Source of the DNA: a virus
Length of the DNA stretch: 56,816 nt
Reading direction: 5' to 3' (one strand)
Virus record (IMG/VR): IMGVR_UViG_3300009159_000084
Location: 1-56,816 of that record
Shown here: piece by piece, positions 13,426 through 20,964 of the stretch
Layout: each line of letters begins with the position of its first letter
Position numbering within the stretch: the stretch's first letter is position 1
Notes under the pieces: model-generated
Told to the model about the DNA's origin: nothing
The model's input: only the letters and a program-made list of their open reading frames with translations
The model's database searches: none
Translations under genes and position numbers: made by a program

Positions 13426-14555
13426 GCCTCACCCCCCTACGCGAACTCAAAGCACACCCCGAAAACGCACGCCTAGGAAACGTTGACCTCATCGCCCAAT
13501 CATTAGAACACCACGGGCAATACTCGCCCATCGTTATTAACCAAGACAACGTGATACTCGCCGGGCACCACGTTGCTCAAGCAGCAAAAAAACTTGGCTG
13601 GAAAGACATCGAAACAGTCCAAGTAACCGTCAACGCACAACAAGCCCGCAAAATCCTCCTCGCAGACAACCGCACCTCAGACCTCGCCACCTACAACGAA
13701 ACAATCCTCCTCGAACTCATCGAAGCGCTCCCCGACCTAGAAGGCACAGGATTCGGCCCGGCAGACATCGACGCCCTCGACGCCATCATCCACGGAGACA
13801 TCCCCGAACCCCCCACAAAAGGCGAAGAAACACCACCCACCGACATCGTGCAACTCAAACTCGGCCACGCCTTCCAAACAGACATCCCCCGCGACCACTG
13901 GGAAGCATGGAAAGACACCCACCTCACAGACATGAAACGCGGCAAAGCCCTCACCACCATCAAAACCATGCTCCAACTCCCCACCCCATCAAAACCCGAC
14001 CACACACCACCCAAAATCCCCGGCCTCACCGAAACCGTCCCCATACACGACATCACCCCACACCCCACCAACCCACGAGAAGGCGACATCGGGACAGTAG
14101 CCCAATCCCTCGAAACAAACGGCCAATACAAACCCATCACCGTCAACCGCACAACCGGCCACATCATCAAAGGCAACCACACCTACATGGCCGCACGCTC
14201 ACTAGGCTGGGACCGAATCAGCGTCCACTGGATCGACGTCACACTCGAAGAAGAAACCAAAATCCTCCTCATCGACAACCGCACAAGCGACCTCGCCACA
14301 TACAACACAGAAAACCTCAAAACCCTCCTCACAGAAATCCGCGACCTCACAGGAACCGGATACACGCCAAGCGACGCCCACGACATCCTCAACGGAGGCA
14401 CCACACGCCCCGGACCAAAACCCACAGGCCAAACACAAATGAAACTCGCAGAATACGGATGGCGAATGCCCACCGATCTCTACGAACAATGGGCCAACGC
14501 ACTAACCCTCCAAGATGTGATAGAACTACTCCAACTACACACACAACCCCAGTAG
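13422..14555 (+). CDS. Tandem ParB/Srx-domain protein
   Basis: This 377-residue protein holds two ParB-N-like domains. The first (about residues 1-120) has LKAHPENARLGNVDLIAQSLEHHGQ, ILAGHH and ILLADNRTSDLATYNE. The second (about 207-330) has ITPHPTNPREGDIGTVAQSLETNGQ, IIKGNHTYMAARSLGW and ILLIDNRTSDLATYNTE. Single-domain phage relatives are usual; an intramolecular duplication is not. Such domains bind or cut DNA, or use CTP in the ParB family. The gene is very C-rich and poor in G. It ends shortly before the terminase promoter. Confidence 0.8.
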   Translation: MSLTPLRELKAHPENARLGNVDLIAQSLEHHGQYSPIVINQDNVILAGHHVAQAAKKLGWKDIETVQVTVNAQQARKILLADNRTSDLATYNETILLELIEALPDLEGTGFGPADIDALDAIIHGDIPEPPTKGEETPPTDIVQLKLGHAFQTDIPRDHWEAWKDTHLTDMKRGKALTTIKTMLQLPTPSKPDHTPPKIPGLTETVPIHDITPHPTNPREGDIGTVAQSLETNGQYKPITVNRTTGHIIKGNHTYMAARSLGWDRISVHWIDVTLEEETKILLIDNRTSDLATYNTENLKTLLTEIRDLTGTGYTPSDAHDILNGGTTRPGPKPTGQTQMKLAEYGWRMPTDLYEQWANALTLQDVIELLQLHTQPQ

Positions 14556-14570
14556 GGATACAATCCTAAA
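14545..14570 (+). promoter_or_regulatory. Terminase promoter, leaderless-type
   Basis: GGGATACAAT with -10 TACAAT at 14559-14564 ends exactly 6 bases before ATG 14571, after an ACCCC tract. No Shine-Dalgarno is present, so the terminase operon is predicted to begin as a leaderless message. Confidence 0.5.
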
Positions 14571-15065
14571 ATGGCAATCGAAACCCCCAACGGAAAAAAG
14601 GTCGGCCGCAAAACCGACCTCACCCCCGAACTGCAAGAAAAAATCGTCGGCTACATTCAAGGCGGAAACTACGTTGAAACAGCCGTAGCAGCAGCCGGGA
14701 TAGGCAAGACATCTTTCTATAATTGGATGGACCGAGGAAAAACAATCCAAGACCAAATGAAAGCCGACCCCGAATACACACCCTCAGTTTATGAACTCCC
14801 GTTTGTGGAATTTGTGAACGCTATAGAGGAAGCGCAAGCAAAAGCAGAAGCCCTCCACGTTGCAGTCATCCAAAAGGCCGCAATAACCGGCACATGGCAG
14901 GCATCGTCATGGTGGTTAGAGCGCACGCGGGCTAAGAAGTTTGCTCGTATGGAAAAGACCGAACTGACCGGAGCAGACGGCGGCGCCGTACGCATCGACG
15001 TGTCAACTGAAGATCTTGAGCGTAAAGTGTCCAAGGTTCTGGAGAAGAGAGAAGAAACCCAATGA
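14571..15065 (+). CDS. terS: Terminase small subunit
   Basis: The 164-residue protein has an N-terminal helix-turn-helix (LTPELQEKIVGYIQGGNYVETAVAAAGIGKTSFYNWMDRGK). It continues with a helical oligomerisation region and WLERTRAKKFARMEKTELTGADGG, a segment common at the C-terminal side of small terminases. It would recognise the packaging site and present DNA to the large subunit one gene downstream. It overlaps the next gene by four bases. Confidence 0.8.
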   Translation: MAIETPNGKKVGRKTDLTPELQEKIVGYIQGGNYVETAVAAAGIGKTSFYNWMDRGKTIQDQMKADPEYTPSVYELPFVEFVNAIEEAQAKAEALHVAVIQKAAITGTWQASSWWLERTRAKKFARMEKTELTGADGGAVRIDVSTEDLERKVSKVLEKREETQ

Positions 15066-15352
15066 GCGTAGTAGCAGCCCGTAAAAAGCCCATCGTTGTA
15101 CAGGCCATGCAGTGGACCGAAGACAACACTGAAGCAATGCAGGAATGGGTAGGCGTCGGTATCGACGGGAAAAGTAAGTTTATGATCGTGCAGCCAATGC
15201 CCGGCATTAAAACGCCGCCCGCATCCATTTGGAACAAATTCCATGACTGGATCGCCGTGTATCAAAACGATTGGATCATTGAAGGCGTAGAAGGCGACTA
15301 CTACCCATGTGACGCCGTGACGTTCGAGGCGACCTATGAGGTAGCCAACTAG
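15062..15352 (+). CDS. Small conserved phage protein (DWIIxGVxGDYYPC type)
   Basis: The 96-residue protein begins MSVVAARKKPIVVQAMQWT and ends NDWIIEGVEGDYYPCDAVTFEATYE. This pattern is widespread in small phage proteins of unknown function. It lies between the two terminase subunits and overlaps the first by ATGA. It might be carried in the packaging operon without a packaging role. Confidence 0.7.
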   Translation: MSVVAARKKPIVVQAMQWTEDNTEAMQEWVGVGIDGKSKFMIVQPMPGIKTPPASIWNKFHDWIAVYQNDWIIEGVEGDYYPCDAVTFEATYEVAN

Positions 15353-15355
15353 CCA

Positions 15356-16975
15356 ATGCGCCTCGTCGACAAAGTGCTCTCCGCTACCACGCAAGAGCGC
15401 TATGAAATCTATGCGGCCCTCTCACCTCAAGAGAAGGCCGCCCTCAACATGCTCTTAGAGTCCGAGATTGATAACCCGTGGGCCATGTATGAGGGTCTAC
15501 CCGTCGAGTTCATTGAGCAGGGCCTAGGGGAAACGCTATGGTCTAAGCAGATCGAGATCGCTCACAGTGTCGTAAAGAACCAGAGAACCGCCGTGAGCGC
15601 CTGTCACGCCCCCGGAAAGAGTCACCTGTCTGCTCGTATCGTGTCGTGGTGGATCGCCTCCCACGCACCCGGTACAGCCCTCGCAATCACCATCGCACCA
15701 ACACACCGTCAGGTCCGCAACATTATCTGGCCCCACATTCGCCGCTGTGCTTACATCGCCAAACTCCCCGGCGAAGTCCTCACACAGACATGGAAAATCA
15801 ACGGCGACCTCGTGGCCTACGGATTCTCCCCGTCCCCATACGATGAAGCAGCCACACAGGGCATCCACGCACCAAACCTCCTCATCGTCGTTGACGAAGC
15901 CGGCGGTATCGGTGAAGTGGTAGGCCGCGCCCTCGAAGCCCTCATGACCGGCGGTAACACGCGCCTCCTACTGCTCGGTAACCCACCAACCGATCAAGAA
16001 GATTCATGGTTCGAACGGTGCTACACGAGTCCCCTGTACCACACGATCCAAATCGGTGCCTACGACACACCAAACTTCACAGGCGAAACCGTGGGAATCT
16101 GTAAAACATGCCCACCACAAGTGTCAGAGCATTTGATCACCAAACACCTCGTGGATCAAAGATGGGTCGATGATGTCATTAGCGAATTTGGTGCAGATTC
16201 CCCATTCGTTGAAGCCCGCGTGTGGGCACGGTTCCCGCGCTCAACAGCGAACAAAGTCATCCCGTTCTCATGGTGCGAGAAATCCATTGAAAACAATGAC
16301 CCCATTCCCTCCGAGGCAATCAGGCTCGGTATCGACATTGCGGCAGACGGCGGTGACGAATTCGTGATCGCTGAAGCAGACGGTTACGTCACTAAAGTTA
16401 TTCACCGCTCTTCAGGATCCGCTAATGAGAATGCCGTGGACGTAGCAAAAATGTGCATGGACCAGATACATGCAGCGGAGGCTAAACACGTTGAGCGGGG
16501 CGTCCTTGAGCCGGTAAAGGTCAAGATTGACACTATCGGCGTTGGTTGGGGTGTCGTGTCCATGTTGCAGAAATGGTCAGATGAAGGCCGCCACAAGGGC
16601 AAGATCATTCCCGTTAACGTTGCCGAGCGTGCCAAGGATCCCGAAAAGTTTCGTAATATTCGTGCTGAATTGTGGTGGAACGGGCGTGCCTTGCTGCAGC
16701 CACGTCAGGACGGATCTCAGGATGTCCGCCTCGATAATGACCGCAAGGTTATGTCACAACTTGCCGGCCCTACTTTCAAGTCAGATAGCAGCGGGCGTAT
16801 ACAGATCGAATCTAAAGTCGATATGAAACGCCGTGGGGTATCAAGCCCTGATCGGGCGGAAGCCGTGCTGCTCGCCCTGTATGAGCCTCCGGGTAAAAAC
16901 ATTCCTAACGTGTCACCGATCACTATTGGTCAAGACAACCAATTCAGTAACCTCAACTTCTCGCCATCGTTCTAA
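15356..16975 (+). CDS. terL: Terminase large subunit
   Basis: The 539-residue protein has an ATPase half with a Walker A-like SACHAPGKSH (81-90), Walker B LLIVVDEA (175-182) and coupling motif LLLLGNPP (204-211). It also has an RNase H-like nuclease half starting at GIDIAADGGDEF (about 324-335), with later acidic residues. The Walker A lacks the usual GxGKT order (HAPGKS), as in several terminase groups. It drives DNA into the prohead and cuts genome units. The start ATG lies four bases after the preceding stop. Confidence 0.92.
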   Translation: MRLVDKVLSATTQERYEIYAALSPQEKAALNMLLESEIDNPWAMYEGLPVEFIEQGLGETLWSKQIEIAHSVVKNQRTAVSACHAPGKSHLSARIVSWWIASHAPGTALAITIAPTHRQVRNIIWPHIRRCAYIAKLPGEVLTQTWKINGDLVAYGFSPSPYDEAATQGIHAPNLLIVVDEAGGIGEVVGRALEALMTGGNTRLLLLGNPPTDQEDSWFERCYTSPLYHTIQIGAYDTPNFTGETVGICKTCPPQVSEHLITKHLVDQRWVDDVISEFGADSPFVEARVWARFPRSTANKVIPFSWCEKSIENNDPIPSEAIRLGIDIAADGGDEFVIAEADGYVTKVIHRSSGSANENAVDVAKMCMDQIHAAEAKHVERGVLEPVKVKIDTIGVGWGVVSMLQKWSDEGRHKGKIIPVNVAERAKDPEKFRNIRAELWWNGRALLQPRQDGSQDVRLDNDRKVMSQLAGPTFKSDSSGRIQIESKVDMKRRGVSSPDRAEAVLLALYEPPGKNIPNVSPITIGQDNQFSNLNFSPSF

Positions 16976-16987
16976 TACACTGGCCTC
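16971..16987 (+). promoter_or_regulatory. -10 element for the 64-residue gene, leaderless-type
   Basis: TACACT at 16976-16981 ends exactly 6 bases before ATG 16988 and overlaps the terL stop region. No Shine-Dalgarno is seen. Confidence 0.45.
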
Positions 16988-17182
16988 ATGCAAACAATCA
17001 AAAAGTACAGCACGGTGCATGTAAAAATGCTCACTGGGCGTATCCGTCACATGGTGATTGAAACTGTCACCGATCAGAACACGATCAGTGGGCGAGTCGG
17101 ATCGAACACCAACGGGGTTGACGTAAACGCAACCCGGGCCGTCTCAACGACAACCCGGGGTAAGCAGTTCAATCAGGTCTAA
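16988..17182 (+). CDS. Hypothetical 64-residue protein
   Basis: The basic, beta-leaning protein starts MQTIKKYSTVHVKMLTGRIRH and ends in TTRGKQFNQV. No family is recognised. It follows terL and converges with the reverse-strand operon, their stops overlapping by four bases. Its own leaderless-type -10 argues for separate expression. Confidence 0.6.
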   Translation: MQTIKKYSTVHVKMLTGRIRHMVIETVTDQNTISGRVGSNTNGVDVNATRAVSTTTRGKQFNQV

Positions 17183-17361
17183 AGATCAATGTCGTGGTTG
17201 TCGTATAAGTACTGGAGCAGAGTGGCGGCGCCACCTGTGATCTCAAGCGCGAGTAAACGTAAGGTTTCAACGTCGTCGTTTTTCAATGCGGTGTCTGCTT
17301 GACGGATGCACTCTCGGACGTAGCGCCAATCTGAGCGGACTTGAGTTTTCGTGGTGTTCAT
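17179..17361 (-). CDS. Hypothetical 60-residue helical protein
   Basis: The product MNTTKTQVRSDWRYVRECIR... is helical with DDVETLRLLALEITGGAATLLQYLY. No family is recognised. It has its own promoter of the repeated family and a strong Shine-Dalgarno (AGAGAGGAAA) on the minus strand, so it is likely expressed independently of the other minus-strand genes. Confidence 0.65.
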   Translation of the reverse strand: MNTTKTQVRSDWRYVRECIRQADTALKNDDVETLRLLALEITGGAATLLQYLYDNHDIDL

Positions 17362-17412
17362 GGGGTTTCCTCTCTCCGTTGTATTCTCAGTATACCATAA
17401 CCGGGGTTAGGT
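17362..17412 (-). promoter_or_regulatory. Minus-strand promoter of the repeated family
   Basis: Read on the minus strand, ACACCTAACCCCGGTTATGG leads into the extended -10 TGGTATACT, followed by a Shine-Dalgarno and the ATG at 17361. The ACCTAACCCCGG box is nearly the same as at the 20.8-kb plus-strand promoter, so the family works in both orientations. Confidence 0.65.
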
Positions 17413-17425
17413 GTTTGTATTGGGG

Positions 17426-17668
17426 TCACTCCTCCACATCGCGTGTCGCAGTACCAAACTTAAAATCACGCTCAAAAAGATCCCGCACAACCAACCACTC
17501 ACTACGGCTATCCCCACGAACAGCGCGATAATTAAGGCTAGGAATAGAAACAGACTCAGACCCGTTCCAATACGAGCCATCCTCCTGTGAAGCATGAAGA
17601 GCAGCACGGCGCACAGCCGCATACTTAGTTTTGAAAGTAGTAATAACGACAACCGTTGAAGTGGACAT
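17426..17668 (-). CDS. Hypothetical 80-residue protein
   Basis: MSTSTVVVITTFKTKYAAVRRAALHASQED... with EWLVVRDLFERDFKFGT. No family recognised. This frame is preferred over a hydrophobic overlapping one because AGGAAAGGAAC is correctly placed before its ATG. It follows the 112-residue gene in the reverse operon. Confidence 0.65.
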   Translation of the reverse strand: MSTSTVVVITTFKTKYAAVRRAALHASQEDGSYWNGSESVSIPSLNYRAVRGDSRSEWLVVRDLFERDFKFGTATRDVEE

Positions 17669-17682
17669 GAATTGTTCCTTTC

Positions 17683-18021
17683 CTAGAACTCGTGAAACCC
17701 AAGGTCATGAAGATCTTCCCGAATGTTGCCCCGCTTAATTTCCCAAGCGGTCAACCGAGCAATCCCCTGATCAATCTGCTTAGCGGACCCCGTGCCATTG
17801 ACTAACCAATAGCGTGTCTGCTTGTAATACTCAGTGGCTTTCTTATCGGCTTCGACCCACCGCTTAACAAGCGATTGGGCTTTCTTGATCGCTGCCCACT
17901 GTTGCTTGGTGATTGTCGGTCCGGCGTAAGTAGCGCCGTTCTTGATGATGTTGGTGACAACGTGTTCGCCGAATTCTTCGACTTTGGTGTATGTCCCGGA
18001 TACGTCCAAAAAGTTGCTCAT
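17683..18021 (-). CDS. Hypothetical 112-residue protein
   Basis: The product MSNFLDVSGTYTKVEEFGEH... is mostly helical and basic (KKAQSLVKRWVEADKKATEYYKQTRYWL). No enzymatic motif is visible. Its ATG overlaps the TGA of the upstream 56-residue gene, so the two are coupled. Function unknown; position suggests an early host-interaction role. Confidence 0.65.
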   Translation of the reverse strand: MSNFLDVSGTYTKVEEFGEHVVTNIIKNGATYAGPTITKQQWAAIKKAQSLVKRWVEADKKATEYYKQTRYWLVNGTGSAKQIDQGIARLTAWEIKRGNIREDLHDLGFHEF

Positions 18022-18188
18022 AGTGACCCCTTCACAACGAAGACAAGATGATTATTAACGGAGACTCGGACATTTTCCCCCTGAGTCTCAAGTTCCAGCG
18101 TCACCTTCTCGCCTCGTGCTAAGTGATCGGCTAGCCGACCAATCGCCTCGGCTACTGCGTAATTAGGCTGCTCTCCCGATATTTTCAT
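18018..18188 (-). CDS. Hypothetical 56-residue protein, first gene of the reverse operon
   Basis: MKISGEQPNYAVAEAIGRLA continues as an amphipathic helix and two beta strands (KVTLELETQ, VRVSVNNHLVFVVKG). The Shine-Dalgarno GAGAGGAAAG precedes the ATG, and a family promoter lies directly upstream. It overlaps the 112-residue gene by four bases. No family recognised. Confidence 0.65.
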   Translation of the reverse strand: MKISGEQPNYAVAEAIGRLADHLARGEKVTLELETQGENVRVSVNNHLVFVVKGSL

Positions 18189-18245
18189 TTTCTTTCCTCT
18201 CTCTCGCTACATGAAAAGCATATCATGCCCCGGGTTAGGTTCATG
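18189..18245 (-). promoter_or_regulatory. Minus-strand promoter of the reverse operon
   Basis: On the minus strand ACCTAACCCGGGGCATGATATGCT gives the family box and the extended -10 TGATATGCT, then a Shine-Dalgarno and ATG 18188. It is back to back with the plus-strand promoter at 18253-18310, with a C-rich tract shared between them. Confidence 0.6.
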
Positions 18246-18252
18246 TATTGGG

Positions 18253-18310
18253 GGGGTGTGTCGGACACTAAATCGGGGTATGGTAAACTATGTTCTGGAA
18301 GGGAGAACAC
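18253..18310 (+). promoter_or_regulatory. Plus-strand promoter of the metalloprotease gene
   Basis: GACACTAAATCGGGGTATGG runs into the extended -10 TGGTAAACT (TAAACT 18284-18289), then GGAAGGGAGAACAC and ATG 18311. The final element is a weaker version of the GGGAGACCC start-associated sequence. Confidence 0.65.
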
Positions 18311-18883
18311 ATGAGACCACGCGACACACAGCGATCTCGCGTCTATGAGGCCGACAGAGCAATTGCCACATGGGCACAAGAAATATCAAACAACGAACTA
18401 CAAGCCTTCGTTGACAAAGCACTAGACAAACGAGCAATCCGAGCACGATGGGGAGCACGCAAGGTCTACGTCGAACTGGGCAGAGGCGGAGCGCACGGTA
18501 ACTACAATCGAATCAGCCTCGGTGTGCAGACACGAAACCCGCACATTATTTGTCACGAACTTGCGCACTCGCTGACCTCAAATAAGTACGCGGCTCACGG
18601 CCCCGAATACTGCGGCGTATACCTGTTTATTGCCAACGTAATTATTGGGCCGGAATTTGCAAAACAACTTCGTGCGGCGTTCAAAGCGCAAAAAGTTAAA
18701 GTCAACAGAAAAGGCATTCCTCCAATTACTGGCACGGTGGTTGAATCTCGATCCGCAGTTGATCGTCTTGCTCGTCAGCGGGCTAAAGCCGAAGCAACGG
18801 CCAAGATTAAGAAATGGATTGAGACCGGGGTGATTAGCAAAGCGGAAGCGAAGCGCGTGGTTGATTCCGCGACACGCCGATAA
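18311..18883 (+). CDS. SprT-like zinc metalloprotease
   Basis: The 190-residue protein has ICHELAHSLTSNKYAAHGPEY (HELAH at 82-86, third ligand probably H96), the HExxH-plus-HG pattern of SprT/WLM-like proteases. N- and C-terminal parts are basic and helical and could bind DNA. Cellular SprT/Spartan proteases degrade DNA-crosslinked proteins; in a phage it could also inactivate a host factor. ATG 18311 is chosen over an upstream ATG because a Shine-Dalgarno is correctly spaced. It has its own promoter. Confidence 0.75.
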   Translation: MRPRDTQRSRVYEADRAIATWAQEISNNELQAFVDKALDKRAIRARWGARKVYVELGRGGAHGNYNRISLGVQTRNPHIICHELAHSLTSNKYAAHGPEYCGVYLFIANVIIGPEFAKQLRAAFKAQKVKVNRKGIPPITGTVVESRSAVDRLARQRAKAEATAKIKKWIETGVISKAEAKRVVDSATRR

Positions 18884-18887
18884 GTAA

Positions 18888-18955
18888 TGCACCCCCGGTT
18901 GTAACACTAAACCGGGGGTGTGCTAAACTGGTTATATCAAGGGACGGGAGACCCA
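18888..18955 (+). promoter_or_regulatory. Model promoter with perfect inverted repeat and start-associated 14-mer
   Basis: CACCCCCGGTT (18890-18900) and AACCGGGGGTG (18910-18920) are perfect 11-base inverted arms with a 9-base spacer. They are followed at once by the extended -10 TGCTAAACT (18921-18929) and by GGGACGGGAGACCC (18941-18954) one base before ATG 18956. The inverted repeat could be an operator, or a hairpin in read-through transcripts. Confidence 0.75.
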
Positions 18956-19828
18956 ATGAGCATCAAAAACCTCGCAGTACAGGTAGACGAACGCCTAGCC
19001 GAATTGCTGTTCGCACGCGAGGAACACCAAATAAAATCCAACTACGCCCGAGACGCCATCCGCCGTGCAGCCGGACAAAAGTCCGACTACCGCACCGGAC
19101 AATGGGACGGCGACTTCCAAACAGCCCTCACCGTTTTGAAAAACGATCCAAGCGAATACAAGCAGCGCCCAATTGCTGAATGGGAAAACCAAAACCGTCA
19201 ACTACTGCAGATCTCTTTCGAGATCGAAGAACTCAGCGAAGTATGGGAAGAAGAACGCTGGACCCGCGCCTTCCTAGTCATCAACGGCAACGGCCACATT
19301 CACTCAACCACCGGCTGCTCAACTTGCTTCCCGACTACCAAGTTCGAATGGCTCACCCAATACAGTGCCGATCTTGAAATTGAGATCGTGGAACTGGCCG
19401 GCGAAACTGCCTGCACGATCTGCTACCCATCGGCTCCCGCCGAGATCTTGAACCGCCCAGCAACGATCCAATCCAAGAACCGCACCGAGCGCGAAGCAAA
19501 CCGCTTGAAAGCCGCTGCCGCTAAAGCCGCCCGTGATGCTAAGCGCATCGCTAGCGCACCAACAGCCGACGGATCCACGTTGTCAGTGCCATCTCGCTGG
19601 AACGGGCGCAACGAAAAAATCAAGACGGAACGGACAGCGATTTCTTTCTGGTACGAGTGTGAAGATGACATTCAATGGAAGTGTGCAGTTGACCGTACGG
19701 ACAAGACTGAGAAGGCAATCGAGGCTCAAACGATCATTGAAGAGGCACTTGCCGGCAAGAACGGGATCACTGCTCTTGAGCAGCGAGAGATCTTGCAGGT
19801 CAAGTACGCCAAGCGACGTAAGAATTAG
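18956..19828 (+). CDS. Conserved actinophage-type protein with two CxxC pairs
   Basis: The 290-residue protein has a helical N-terminus and a central WTRAFLVINGNGHIHSTTGCSTCFPTTKFEWL segment. This is followed by VELAGETACTICYPSAPAEIL, giving two CxxC pairs that likely bind zinc, and then a Lys/Ala-rich helical region. This combination is frequent in actinobacteriophage early regions; its function is unknown to me. It starts at the ATG directly after the 14-base start-associated sequence rather than at an in-frame codon upstream. Confidence 0.75.
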   Translation: MSIKNLAVQVDERLAELLFAREEHQIKSNYARDAIRRAAGQKSDYRTGQWDGDFQTALTVLKNDPSEYKQRPIAEWENQNRQLLQISFEIEELSEVWEEERWTRAFLVINGNGHIHSTTGCSTCFPTTKFEWLTQYSADLEIEIVELAGETACTICYPSAPAEILNRPATIQSKNRTEREANRLKAAAAKAARDAKRIASAPTADGSTLSVPSRWNGRNEKIKTERTAISFWYECEDDIQWKCAVDRTDKTEKAIEAQTIIEEALAGKNGITALEQREILQVKYAKRRKN

Positions 19829-19839
19829 GAGTAAAAACA

Positions 19840-20007
19840 ATGAATGATCCACAAGATATTTTAGGAATTATTTCTGCTTGGGAATACGAAGGCGCATATC
19901 CCGAGGCAATGGAAAAGGCTCGCAAAAAACTGCGTAAAGAATGGCCGGTATTGGCTAGCGCGCTCGATAATGCGGCTAAGCAAAACAGACGAGGAGAACA
20001 GCAATGA
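19840..20007 (+). CDS. Hypothetical 55-residue protein
   Basis: MNDPQDILGIISAWEYEGAY continues as a charged helix (EKARKKLRKEWPVLASALDN). TAGGAG is placed before the ATG and the stop overlaps the next ATG by four bases. No family recognised. Confidence 0.6.
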   Translation: MNDPQDILGIISAWEYEGAYPEAMEKARKKLRKEWPVLASALDNAAKQNRRGEQQ

Positions 20008-20228
20008 TTCAGGTGCCAGCCGTAGGTCAAGTAATCCCCCTTGAGACAGGGGACGCCACCGTCCTAGACATTCGTAGCAGATACGGAGATCTCACCGTGC
20101 TTGCCGGCCGCGATCACCCGGTGCATCCGTTTGCCACATGGAAGTTAGACACTGTGAATGGGGCGCTCTTTGGGGGGCGCTATTTTGTCAAGTTGGCTGA
20201 AGCCGAACTAGACTTCAGTCAGCGCTAA
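20004..20228 (+). CDS. Hypothetical 74-residue beta-rich protein
   Basis: The protein MIQVPAVGQVIPLETGDATV... has short strands and a compact size suggestive of an SH3-like barrel (GDLTVLAGRDHPVHPFATWKL, FVKLAEAELDF). It is coupled to the preceding gene. No family recognised. Confidence 0.6.
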   Translation: MIQVPAVGQVIPLETGDATVLDIRSRYGDLTVLAGRDHPVHPFATWKLDTVNGALFGGRYFVKLAEAELDFSQR

Positions 20229-20285
20229 CCCCCATGTAAGCAATTGGGGTACAATTTTCTAAACCCGGGTAACTAGGGAGGTAGG
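20226..20285 (+). promoter_or_regulatory. Promoter region with a split CCCGGG box
   Basis: AACCCCCATGTAAGCAATTG is followed by GGGGTACAAT (TACAAT 20250-20255). An ACCCGGGT palindrome then lies downstream of the -10, and GGGAGGTAGG precedes ATG 20286. The order of box and -10 is reversed relative to other sites, which might place an operator over the transcription start. Confidence 0.45.
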
Positions 20286-20774
20286 ATGAAAGTTCCATGC
20301 AAGGTGTGTGCTCAATTCCTTGACCCCGTATGGGTCGAAGTAGGAGTCGACGCTCACCCATCATGTGAGTCTGATTTCGAATGTCCCCATGGTGTTGAAC
20401 GCGGACCTCGCTATTGCCCTTTCTGCCGGAAAACCAATCCGGGCCTCACCGCTCCAATAGCCCTAGAAAAGGCTAGGAAGCCGGTAGAGCGCCAAGTCGT
20501 GCTAGTTGGGGCCGAACACCCTCAGTCCTCGCAACTGGCAGCCCAGAGGGCCCTGCCGTCCTCGGGCTCAAAGCGCCGTCTCGTACTTGACGCGATCCGT
20601 GAGTCAGGAGACGGGCTTTGCGACTGGCAGTTAGAACGCTTACTGGAGTGGAAGCATGAGTCAGCGTCAGCCTGTAGGCGTAGCCTTGTGAAGGATGGGT
20701 GGGTGCAGGATTCTGGGAGAGTCCGGCCCGTGCCTGATACGGGTAATGCGGCGATTGTTTGGGTTACTGCCTGA
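20286..20774 (+). CDS. Zinc-finger plus winged-helix-like protein
   Basis: The 162-residue protein begins with cysteine pairs (CKVC at 5-8; CPHG...YCPFCRK at about 33-48). It has a basic linker and then RRLVLDAIRESGDGLCDWQLERLLEWKHESASACRRSLVKDGWV, a winged-helix-like fold. Such zinc-plus-winged-helix proteins occur in actinobacteriophage early regions and may be DNA-binding regulators. A strong Shine-Dalgarno precedes the ATG. Confidence 0.7.
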   Translation: MKVPCKVCAQFLDPVWVEVGVDAHPSCESDFECPHGVERGPRYCPFCRKTNPGLTAPIALEKARKPVERQVVLVGAEHPQSSQLAAQRALPSSGSKRRLVLDAIRESGDGLCDWQLERLLEWKHESASACRRSLVKDGWVQDSGRVRPVPDTGNAAIVWVTA

Positions 20775-20838
20775 CCCCCCTGTAAACACCTAACCCCGGG
20801 TGTGCTAAAATAAAGTTGTCTAGGAGAGGAGACACAAA
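20773..20838 (+). promoter_or_regulatory. Promoter of the repeated family
   Basis: TGTAAACACCTAACCCCGGG leads to the extended -10 TGCTAAAAT (TAAAAT 20806-20811), then AGGAGAGGAGACACAAA before ATG 20839. The last element resembles, but does not match, GGGACGGGAGACCC. Confidence 0.65.
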
Positions 20839-20964
20839 ATGAACGAAATCCAATGCGCAACGTGCGACGGAAAAGGTTATTGGCTCGTATGGGGCAGTGA
20901 CGGAAAAGAGATCAAAGACTGCTACAACTGTGGCGGCCACGGCACCGTCAAGGCTCGGTCATGA
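20839..20964 (+). CDS. DnaJ-like zinc-finger miniprotein (41 residues)
   Basis: Two CxxCxGxG-type knuckles are visible: CATCDGKG and CYNCGGHG, as in one DnaJ zinc finger. The protein has its own promoter and overlaps the next gene by four bases. It may bind a protein partner or nucleic acid; no known phage role. Confidence 0.7.
   Translation: MNEIQCATCDGKGYWLVWGSDGKEIKDCYNCGGHGTVKARS

Noticed and set aside
13907-14569. Long His/Pro/Arg-rich forward frame inside the tandem ParB gene
   Set aside because: It is a by-product of the C-rich composition in a shifted frame; the ParB frame has clear domains.
17407-17652. Hydrophobic minus-strand frame of 81 residues
   Set aside because: It overlaps a frame with a correctly placed Shine-Dalgarno (ATG at 17668) and has none itself.
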